A stretch of DNA of 5,256 nt from Candidatus Cloacimonadota bacterium (GTDB lineage Bacteria > Cloacimonadota > Cloacimonadia > JGIOTU-2), in NCBI GenBank assembly GCA_014382685.1, contig JACNJG010000176.1, forward strand, positions 1 to 5,256, read 5' to 3'. The notes below the pieces were generated by a model. It ran no database searches. It saw only the letters and a list, made by a program, of their open reading frames with translations, and was not told the DNA's origin. This document shows, piece after piece, positions 1-5,256 of the stretch (position 1 is its first letter; each line of letters opens with the position of its first letter). The position numbers and the translations under genes were made by a program.

Positions 1-22
1 TTGCTTTTTCAATCAGCGTTCA

Positions 23-77
23 CCCTGTGAAATAATCCCGATACATCGGGATTCCTGCTTTGCAGGATTTCATGGGG
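23..77. repeat. Palindromic three-way-junction element
   Basis: This 55-base stretch pairs with itself almost completely. The outer arms 23-33 and 67-77 form an 11-bp stem with two G-T wobbles (26-74 and 27-73). Inside lie two hairpins: 34-41 with 46-53 (8 bp, loop 42-45) and 54-58 with 62-66 (5 bp, loop TTT at 59-61). Together they make a three-way junction with no unpaired bases at the branch point. It lies in non-coding DNA about 190 bases before the protease start. Similar REP-like or MITE-like palindromes are dispersed in many bacterial genomes, some moved by REP-associated tyrosine transposases. Membership of such a family is inference, as only one copy is seen. It is too far upstream and lacks a T-run directly after it, so it is not an obvious intrinsic terminator. 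Confidence 0.6.
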
Positions 78-123
78 TTAATCTGTGTTCTATTTCCATT
101 TTCTTAATTTATTTTGTGTTTTT

Positions 124-153
124 CGCCTGCCTCGGCGTAACGGAGCGGAGACG
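124..153. other. GC-rich block inside AT-rich intergenic DNA
   Basis: A short block rich in CG dinucleotides is embedded in sequence that is otherwise mostly A and T. CGCC at 124-127 can pair with GGCG at 134-137 around a six-base loop, but the rest does not fold well. No reading frame of note crosses it. It resembles the short GC-rich intergenic insertions often seen in FCB metagenome genomes, an impression rather than a database match. Its function is unknown. Confidence 0.35.
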
Positions 154-160
154 TGTGGTT

Positions 161-188
161 AAATTTCAAATTTCAAGTTTCAAATTTC
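161..188. repeat. Four tandem copies of a heptamer
   Basis: Four head-to-tail 7-base units are present: AAATTTC at 161-167, 168-174 and 182-188, and the variant AAGTTTC at 175-181. The array ends nine bases before the proposed -35 box of the protease gene. It could be a slippage-prone microsatellite, a binding array for a regulator, or an AT-rich upstream element. The 7-base period does not match the helical repeat, which argues mildly against a simple one-face protein array. Confidence 0.75.
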
Positions 189-196
189 CATTAACT

Positions 197-224
197 TTGA
201 CAAAAAATACCACCAACATAAATT
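197..224 (+). promoter_or_regulatory. Possible sigma70-type promoter of the C25 protease
   Basis: A perfect TTGACA lies at 197-202, followed after 16 bases by TAAATT at 219-224, which matches four of six bases of the TATAAT consensus. The start codon lies 38 bases after the -10 box, leaving a short leader with AGGAG at 253-257, five bases before the ATG. No competing promoter is obvious nearby. The -10 box is weak and Bacteroidota-type promoters use different consensus boxes, so this remains tentative. Confidence 0.4.
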
Positions 225-262
225 TTAAAAGAATTAAATAGAAATTATTTATAGGAGCATAA

Positions 263-3200
263 ATGAAAAAATATTTTATTGTAGCACTTAGTACTCTACT
301 TCTAACTTTCGGTCTTGCCCATGCATCCGACCTTCAGGTTGACTTCACTTTTGACAGACCTTCAATTACCGAAAACCGTATTGTGACCGACTTCATCACA
401 AAGCAACAAGTTCCCGGCGAACCGCTTATTCCCTTTTACGGAGCAAAGATCCTTCTTCCTTATGGAGAGAAGATCGTAAATATTCAAACTACTCACTCGG
501 ACTGGGAACTCGTTACTTCCGACATGTACATTGATTTTGCCGGAACTCCACAGCCAACCAGTGTAAAAGAGGTTATCCCTACACAAAGGAATGAAAATAT
601 TTATCAATCAAATGATCCTTATCCTGCTGTAGAGTATGAGCTTATCAGTACCGAGATGTATGCCGGACATTCAATTGCTCTGGTCAATGTGTTTCCGATC
701 AGGTACATGCCCGGAACAGGTACTGTCGAGTATGCGTCGAACTGGTCATTAATAGTGGAAACTGCATACGATTCGGAGATAGCAGATCATCAATCCAAAA
801 TGCTGCAGAATTCCCGTGCGGTACAGAGCGAGCTCGATAATATTGTTGATAACGCCTACGAAAAGCACTCATACATTGGAAAAGAAGCAAATAGCTCTTA
901 CCGTGACAATCTTATTGATCCTGCCGATCCTCACGACTATATTATTATTACCTCAGAAAATTTCCTTCCCACCTTTACCGATTTTAGGGATTGGAAAATA
1001 AACCGTGGTGTGCAGGCAGAGATATACACAGTTGAAGATATTTATGACAATTATTCCGGCACGACCAATGCTGACAAAATTCGCAATTTCATTATCCTTG
1101 CATATATTTCTTGGACTGGTTCAAGTCATCCACTCGAGTATGTGCTTCTTGGCGGAGATGATGAGATCATACCAAGTGTGAAATTTTATGTTCAGGCAGG
1201 CGGAACAATTGGTTACATTCCTTCAGATCTCTATTACGGCGGACTTGACGGCAACTGGAACGCCGATGGGGATAACAGATTTGGAGAGATGGAAGATGAT
1301 CCCGATTTCTATCCCGAAGTTGCAGTTGCACGAATTCCCGGAGACGTACAGCAGGATTTTATTAATGCAATCTATAAAATTCAAAGTTATACCGACAACC
1401 CAAAGCCGGCACTTGAAAAAGCATGCATGGTTGGTGAAAATCTTAATTGGAATCCCGTAACTTGGGGTGGTGATTATAAAGACGATGTCGCAACCCGCAT
1501 CCCGGTTGATAATTATCATTTTTACACATTATATCAGCGTGATGGAACCTATTCCGGAACTGCCGTGAAGAATGCGATAAATTCAGGTATGGGTATCATA
1601 AATCATATGGGACATGCGAATTACAGCATTCTAATGGGAATGAGCCCGAACACTCCGGACACATTTATCAATGATGAATATGGCTTCATTTATACGCAGG
1701 GCTGTTATCCTGCCGCCTTTGATGAAGGCACGAGCGGGTCTGCAGAATGCGTGGGTGAACGTCTTGTCATCGCTGAAAGCGGACCAATGGCATTCATCGG
1801 AAATACTAGATATGGCTGGTATTCTCCCGGCTCGATAGAAGGTCCTTCAGAGCAATTTGACCGAACCTTCTTTGATGCACTTTTTATAGAGAATATCAGA
1901 GAACTGGGAAAGGCAAACGACTACTCAAAAACAGCCCTTATTTCGACCGTTAATAGTCCGTGGATGCGCTGGTGTTATTATGAGCTTGTGGTTTTTGGCG
2001 ATCCCGGAACTGCGGTCATTATGACGGATGGTGAATTCCCTTATGTGGAAGTCAGCAATGTTGAATATTTTGATCCTTCAGGAGATAATGACGGTATAAT
2101 CAATCCCGGCGAAGAGATCGAAATGGTAGTCGAGGTACAGAATATGCCGGAGTGGCAGCTTGCCGAAAATGTCGAAGTTGAGTTCATTTGTGACAGCAGC
2201 TTCATTGTGATCCAGAACAGCACGCACAATTACGGCTCTATTCCCGCAGGCAACACCGCAGATAATAGTTCCAATCCTTTTACATTTACTGTGAGCAATA
2301 GCTGCGGGTATGAGGACATTCATTTCCAACTGCATATCACCGCAAACCAGACTGCCACCTATCCTTTTGATAAGATGTATTACGATACATTCCAGGTTTC
2401 TTTGTTGCAGTATAACTGGCCTAAATATCTCGGCGTGGAGGTGAAATCTTCACCCATTGTTATTGATCTTGATAATGACGGAGAAGAGGAGATCGTGACA
2501 GTTGACCGCATGGGAAATATCTATGCCATCACTGCTGATGCCGAGACAAAGCCCGGTTTCCCGATCGCACTCGAAGATGAGGTTTGGGAATCTCTCGCTG
2601 CGGGTGATGTCGATAATGATAATGAACTCGAACTTGTCATAGCCGGCAGAAACGGCACTGTGTACGCACTTAATCACGATGGCTCGCAGGTCTTTACTTA
2701 TACAACCGGCGGTCAGATAATTACGACTCCTGCTCTTGCCGACCTCGATAATGATGGCTATCTTGAAACGATCATTTCCTGCATCGATAAAAAGCTCTAC
2801 GTGATCGACCACGAAGGGAATAATTTTGGCACATTTCCTTATGAATTTGATGCTCCGCTCTGTTCTGATGTTGCAGTTGGTGATATCAATGAAGATGGTG
2901 TGATGGATATGGTGGTTGGATTAACAAATGGGAAAATATATGCCATAGATAGCGATGCCGAAGTGCTTACAGGATTCCCGGTGCAAACAGAATCCCATGT
3001 TTGGGCATCTCCGATTATTTTTGATACGAATTATATCACCTTTGGAAATAGCAGCAATAAGCTATACATAATTGACTACACAGGTGCGATCATTCATGAA
3101 GATGACCTCTCTGCAAGCTTATTCTCCTCACCAATTGCCTTTACAAAGAATTCGGGTGGAATTTTCAATATTGGCTATTCAACTTTGGACGGAGAGGTAA

Positions 3201-3883
3201 AGCTGCTCGAAGCTGATGGCACAACGATTAACGGCTGGCCCCAGAGTATGAACAGCTCCTCAAAAACAAGCCCGGTTGCAGCAGATATCAATAATGACGG
3301 AAGTGTGGAGATACTTGCCTCATCTTTCGATGGTAATATCTATTGCTATGCTTATGATGGCACATTGCTCCCGGAATTTCCAGTTTGCAATCCGACTTCA
3401 GTTACTTCGCCAATCGCTCTTTATGACCTTGATAACGATGGCGACTATGAGATCATTGCCGGCTCCACATCAGGTATTTCAGTTTGGGATTATAAAGGGC
3501 TTTACGGCTCGTTCCATCCATGGACGATATACCGCGGCAACATACAGAGAACCGGTAACTATGCAGATAATTTGACATACGCAGTTGAACCGGAAATTCC
3601 ATCAAATGATTTTGTACTATATCAGAATTTTCCCAATCCATTCAAGAATTCTACGGTAATTTCCTATAATCCCGGCACATTCCATTTTGAGCAGGCAAAG
3701 GTTACGGTTTTCAATATTAAGGGGCAAATGGTTTGCGAAATTCCTTTTGCAACCGGCACTTATTCCGTTCAATGGGACGGCAAGGATAACAGCGGTAGAA
3801 CGCTGGCAAATGGCGTTTATCTTTACAAATTATTGACAGAGAATTACGAGTCCGGCGTAAAAAGACTCCTATTGATCAAATAA
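263..3883 (+). CDS. Secreted gingipain-type (C25 family) cysteine protease with propeller repeats and sorting tail
   Basis: This is a 1206-residue exported endopeptidase, probably secreted or cell-surface. Domains in order: signal peptide 1-21 (KK, hydrophobic stretch, AHA before S22); gingipain-like propeptide about 25-205; C25 catalytic domain about 225-585; Ig-like domain about 594-715 with a DNDG turn at 608-611; eight propeller repeats about 729-1085; type A sorting/FlgD-like Ig domain about 1108-1206. The catalytic pair is probably H451 (in HMGHAN, 448-453) and C481 (in QGCYPAAFD), matching the order and spacing of gingipain His and Cys. The motif YPEVAVARIPG (350-360) is also typical of the family. 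The tail carries YQNFPNPF (1120-1127), WDG (1171-1173), NGVYLYKL (1183-1190) and a final KRLLLIK, as in type IX secretion cargo. AGGAG at 253-257 supports this start. Cleavage specificity cannot be read from the sequence; arginine or lysine preference is not assumed. The frame is intact, with no sign of decay. Confidence 0.93.
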   Translation: MKKYFIVALSTLLLTFGLAHASDLQVDFTFDRPSITENRIVTDFITKQQVPGEPLIPFYGAKILLPYGEKIVNIQTTHSDWELVTSDMYIDFAGTPQPTSVKEVIPTQRNENIYQSNDPYPAVEYELISTEMYAGHSIALVNVFPIRYMPGTGTVEYASNWSLIVETAYDSEIADHQSKMLQNSRAVQSELDNIVDNAYEKHSYIGKEANSSYRDNLIDPADPHDYIIITSENFLPTFTDFRDWKINRGVQAEIYTVEDIYDNYSGTTNADKIRNFIILAYISWTGSSHPLEYVLLGGDDEIIPSVKFYVQAGGTIGYIPSDLYYGGLDGNWNADGDNRFGEMEDDPDFYPEVAVARIPGDVQQDFINAIYKIQSYTDNPKPALEKACMVGENLNWNPVTWGGDYKDDVATRIPVDNYHFYTLYQRDGTYSGTAVKNAINSGMGIINHMGHANYSILMGMSPNTPDTFINDEYGFIYTQGCYPAAFDEGTSGSAECVGERLVIAESGPMAFIGNTRYGWYSPGSIEGPSEQFDRTFFDALFIENIRELGKANDYSKTALISTVNSPWMRWCYYELVVFGDPGTAVIMTDGEFPYVEVSNVEYFDPSGDNDGIINPGEEIEMVVEVQNMPEWQLAENVEVEFICDSSFIVIQNSTHNYGSIPAGNTADNSSNPFTFTVSNSCGYEDIHFQLHITANQTATYPFDKMYYDTFQVSLLQYNWPKYLGVEVKSSPIVIDLDNDGEEEIVTVDRMGNIYAITADAETKPGFPIALEDEVWESLAAGDVDNDNELELVIAGRNGTVYALNHDGSQVFTYTTGGQIITTPALADLDNDGYLETIISCIDKKLYVIDHEGNNFGTFPYEFDAPLCSDVAVGDINEDGVMDMVVGLTNGKIYAIDSDAEVLTGFPVQTESHVWASPIIFDTNYITFGNSSNKLYIIDYTGAIIHEDDLSASLFSSPIAFTKNSGGIFNIGYSTLDGEVKLLEADGTTINGWPQSMNSSSKTSPVAADINNDGSVEILASSFDGNIYCYAYDGTLLPEFPVCNPTSVTSPIALYDLDNDGDYEIIAGSTSGISVWDYKGLYGSFHPWTIYRGNIQRTGNYADNLTYAVEPEIPSNDFVLYQNFPNPFKNSTVISYNPGTFHFEQAKVTVFNIKGQMVCEIPFATGTYSVQWDGKDNSGRTLANGVYLYKLLTENYESGVKRLLLIK
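2447..3517 (+). repeat. Eight propeller repeats with DxDNDG-type calcium loops (within protease)
   Basis: The protease segment of residues about 729-1085 contains eight repeats of roughly 39-49 residues, each beginning with a (S/T)SP-like strand. Six carry a calcium-loop motif of the DxDxDG type: D735-G740, D782-N787, D827-G832, D874-G879, D1008-G1013 and D1055-G1060, usually followed by an acidic residue and a strand such as EIIAG. The fifth and sixth repeats, starting near residues 914 and 953, keep the SPI strand but have lost the acidic loop. The pattern fits an FG-GAP/VCBS-like beta-propeller, probably eight-bladed, used for stability or for binding carbohydrate or protein. The blade count comes from reading repeats by eye. 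Confidence 0.75.
3833..3863 (+). promoter_or_regulatory. Possible tRNA promoter inside the protease 3' end
   Basis: A perfect TTGACA at 3833-3838 is followed after 19 bases by TAAAAA at 3858-3863. Transcription from here would begin about 20-25 bases before the tRNA. It is offered because only nine bases separate the protease stop from the tRNA, leaving no room for a promoter in the gap. The spacer is longer than ideal, the -10 box is poor, and the hexamer also encodes Leu-Thr of the sorting domain, so chance is a real alternative. The tRNA could instead be processed from the protease transcript. Confidence 0.3.
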
Positions 3884-3892
3884 ATTTTAGGT

Positions 3893-3968
<76 letters not shown>

Positions 3969-4004
3969 TTTTTTAACTATTTAACAATCCTTAACTTTTC
4001 AGAT

Positions 4005-4016
4005 AAGAAATTTCTT
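4005..4016. promoter_or_regulatory. 12-bp perfect palindrome overlapping a possible -35 box
   Basis: AAGAAATTTCTT is a perfect inverted repeat just after the tRNA. Its last two bases are the first two of the proposed -35 hexamer at 4015-4020. Its centre is 19 bases from the centre of the second palindrome at 4022-4037. It may be a half of a paired operator, but short AT-rich palindromes arise easily by chance in such DNA. Confidence 0.25.
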
Positions 4017-4044
4017 GCTAAAAAAAGTATACTTTTTCTATATT
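4015..4044 (+). promoter_or_regulatory. Possible promoter for the zinc-ribbon gene, with palindromic spacer
   Basis: TTGCTA at 4015-4020 and TATATT at 4039-4044 are separated by 18 bases and resemble -35 and -10 boxes. The spacer is almost wholly filled by the perfect 16-bp palindrome AAAAAGTATACTTTTT at 4022-4037. A dyad between the two boxes is the arrangement used by MerR-family regulators, although those promoters usually have 19-20 base spacers. No regulator gene is visible in the window. The palindrome followed by T residues might instead act as a weak terminator after the tRNA, but its stem is nearly all A-T. The predicted start of transcription lies about 30 bases before the start codon. 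Confidence 0.4.
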
Positions 4045-4075
4045 ACGTTTTCATAAAATAATTAAGGAATTACAT

Positions 4076-4080
4076 GGAGG
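4076..4080 (+). promoter_or_regulatory. Shine-Dalgarno GGAGG that favours the second ATG
   Basis: GGAGG lies five bases before the ATG at 4086 and overlaps the in-frame upstream ATG at 4074. The upstream ATG has its own weaker AAGGA at 4064-4068, also five bases away. Because the downstream gene uses the same GGAGG core and the protease uses AGGAG, I prefer 4086. Use of 4074 would only add four residues (MEVK). Confidence 0.55.
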
Positions 4081-4085
4081 TAAAA

Positions 4086-5174
4086 ATGGATAAAATGGAT
4101 AAAATTTGTCCCATTTGTGGTTCACCGACCTATAAAAACGTTATAGGTTCCATAGGAAGAATGACGGTTGATGAAGTAGATTGTTATCGATGTGGCAGAT
4201 ATATAATTGATCAGCCTGGATCAATGGAGTTGGATTATTTAATGGAATCAAATCAATTCAACAATATTGCAATGTCTAAAATCTCAGGTTGGATAAGGGA
4301 GAAACAGGATTTAGGAATTGTTAAAATAAACAGAAGAATATTACAATCCTTGATATCATTACCTGAACTTAATGTGTTTGAAAAAGCTGACAAGATGTTG
4401 CTATATCTTGCGAAGAAATTTCCGGTTGCTGGCATGAAACTTAATTTTAAGTTCGGTGAAGCATTTGGAATTTTAGAAAAAATAAGATTAAATAAGATAC
4501 CAACTGAAAAAAATATTGAATTCCTTCAGAATGCTAAAGTTTTGTTGCCTTTAGTAGCCATTGGAAGAATTATCGATGAATTTGAGTTTGATTTCATTTT
4601 TCAAGGTTATCTTAGGAATGAACAAAAATATATTTCAGAAAATAATAAGAATATTACTTCAAGAGGCTGGGCATATCTTGAAACGTTTCGTCATCCGAAT
4701 CCTGATAGCAAAAAGGTATTTGTTGCAATTTGGTTTACAGATGAGATGAAAGATATTCTGTTAAAATATATTAAACCAGCAGCTAAAGAAGCCGGAGGTT
4801 ATAATGCAGAACCCATTGATGAAAAAGACTACAATGGAGACATTAACGACGCAATAATTGGTGAAATTAGAGGTAGTAAATTCGTTATTGCCGACTTCAC
4901 TGGTAACCGTGGTGGAGTGTATTTTGAAGCTGGATTTGCGTATGGATTAAATATTCCTGTTATTTATTCATGCAAGAAAGAATTGTTTAATAAATTTGTT
5001 AAGCAAAATATTAAAACCAAGGACTCAAAAGGAAATGAAAAAGAAATCAACAAAAACGTATATTCTCAAATCCATTTTGATGTCAATCATCAAAATTTTA
5101 TTTTATGGAAAGATGGAAAGGATTTACATGACAAATTAGTTAAACGTATTAAATCATTACCTTTAACTAGATAG
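4086..5174 (+). CDS. Zinc-ribbon protein with C-terminal nucleoside 2-deoxyribosyltransferase-like domain
   Basis: This 362-residue, probably cytosolic protein has no signal peptide or membrane segment. Residues 7-37 form a four-cysteine zinc ribbon (CPIC at 8-11, CYRC at 33-36). A mainly helical middle region (about 45-190) is not recognised. After a TSRGW linker (191-195), residues about 209-358 look like a Rossmann-type domain of the nucleoside 2-deoxyribosyltransferase/DNPH1-like group: strand VFVAIWF (211-217), an acidic DIND segment, VIADFTG (267-273), then GGVYFEAGFAYGL (276-288). E281 lies where the catalytic glutamate of these N-glycosidase-type enzymes is expected. The motif HFD (330-332) and ILWKD (339-343) near the end recur, as far as I recall, in related uncharacterised proteins. 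The substrate is unknown; a nucleotide- or NAD-cleaving role is inference. Hand-counted GC is low (19/60 and 14/60 in two lines), unlike the protease, suggesting transfer. The next gene starts nine bases after the stop, implying one operon. An alternative start is 4074. Confidence 0.85.
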   Translation: MDKMDKICPICGSPTYKNVIGSIGRMTVDEVDCYRCGRYIIDQPGSMELDYLMESNQFNNIAMSKISGWIREKQDLGIVKINRRILQSLISLPELNVFEKADKMLLYLAKKFPVAGMKLNFKFGEAFGILEKIRLNKIPTEKNIEFLQNAKVLLPLVAIGRIIDEFEFDFIFQGYLRNEQKYISENNKNITSRGWAYLETFRHPNPDSKKVFVAIWFTDEMKDILLKYIKPAAKEAGGYNAEPIDEKDYNGDINDAIIGEIRGSKFVIADFTGNRGGVYFEAGFAYGLNIPVIYSCKKELFNKFVKQNIKTKDSKGNEKEINKNVYSQIHFDVNHQNFILWKDGKDLHDKLVKRIKSLPLTR

Positions 5175-5183
5175 GGAGGAATA

Positions 5184-5256
5184 ATGGCACAGGATCGAGA
5201 ACAAACCTTCAAACAACTTTCTAATTTGTGGGAAGATACTACTATAAATGTCCTGG
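5184..5256 (+). CDS. Start of an unidentified gene, cut by the window end
   Basis: An open frame begins with ATG at 5184 and stays open for 24 codons to the end of the window. It is preceded by a strong GGAGG at 5175-5179, four bases from the ATG, and starts nine bases after the previous stop, so it is probably translated from the same message. The visible start (MAQDREQTFKQLSNLWED) is polar, has no signal peptide or membrane segment, and looks helical. Nothing in it identifies a family. As the likely operon partner of the zinc-ribbon/N-glycosidase-like protein, its identity is the key missing piece for interpreting that locus. Confidence 0.7.
   Translation, partial: MAQDREQTFKQLSNLWEDTTINVL

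Noticed and set aside
34..67. Terminator of an upstream gene formed by the two inner hairpins
   Set aside because: No T-run follows, no upstream coding frame reaches it, and the outer arms show that the hairpins belong to a larger structure.
161..188. CRISPR-like repeat array
   Set aside because: The units are only seven bases, directly abutting, with no spacers and no cas genes nearby.
2450..2812. A 120-codon open frame on the minus strand inside the protease gene
   Set aside because: It lies antisense to the propeller repeats, whose repeated Asp/Asn/Gly codons leave few stops on the other strand. It has no convincing ribosome binding site or recognisable product. The other antisense and out-of-frame openings within the two large genes are rejected on the same grounds.
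3572..3577. A second TTGACA inside the protease gene as a tRNA promoter
   Set aside because: It lies more than 300 bases before the tRNA, and I saw no convincing -10 box at a suitable distance.
4022..4037. Intrinsic terminator after the tRNA
   Set aside because: The stem is almost entirely A-T with only two G-C pairs and no real loop, so it would be very weak. An operator-like reading fits its place between promoter boxes better.
4710..5171. TIR domain identity for the C-terminal part of the zinc-ribbon protein
   Set aside because: The order of motifs (VFVAIWF, VIADFTG, GGVYFEAG) fits the deoxyribosyltransferase-like group better, and typical TIR motifs such as the (F/Y)DAFISY-type start are absent.

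Overview
The window looks like a bacterial chromosome fragment from the FCB superphylum (Bacteroidota and relatives). A lineage such as Candidatus Cloacimonadota is my best guess, but it is not proven. The reasons are a very large secreted gingipain-type (C25) protease with a type A C-terminal sorting domain, moderately AT-rich coding DNA, Shine-Dalgarno-led genes, and a style of palindromic, non-coding intergenic filler that I associate with these genomes. That last point is a recollection, not a search result.

Layout: positions 1-262 are intergenic. They hold a compact palindromic element that can fold as a three-way junction (23-77), a GC-rich block in AT-rich surroundings (124-153), four tandem copies of a 7-base unit (161-188), a plausible sigma70-type promoter (197-224) and a good ribosome binding site. 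Next comes a 1206-residue multidomain exoprotease (263-3883): signal peptide, propeptide, C25 catalytic domain, Ig-like domain, an eight-repeat calcium-loop propeller and a sorting tail. Nine bases after its stop is a complete tRNA-Lys(CTT) gene with encoded CCA (3893-3968). A 105-117 base spacer follows with a possible promoter whose -35/-10 spacer is filled by a perfect 16-bp palindrome. Then comes a 362-residue protein with an N-terminal four-cysteine zinc ribbon and a C-terminal nucleoside 2-deoxyribosyltransferase-like domain (4086-5174). Nine bases downstream a further gene begins (5184) and runs off the window.

The two halves differ. The protease gene is of medium GC (32/60 and 25/60 in two hand-counted lines), whereas the zinc-ribbon gene is much AT-richer (19/60 and 14/60). 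The change falls just after the tRNA, so the right part may be accessory DNA that entered at the tRNA-Lys locus. The last two genes are close enough to be one operon. The zinc ribbon plus predicted N-glycosidase-like domain is the most likely place for an undescribed system, for example a nucleotide- or NAD-directed defence module. That function is inferred, because the partner gene is cut off. The protease appears functionally unrelated to it.
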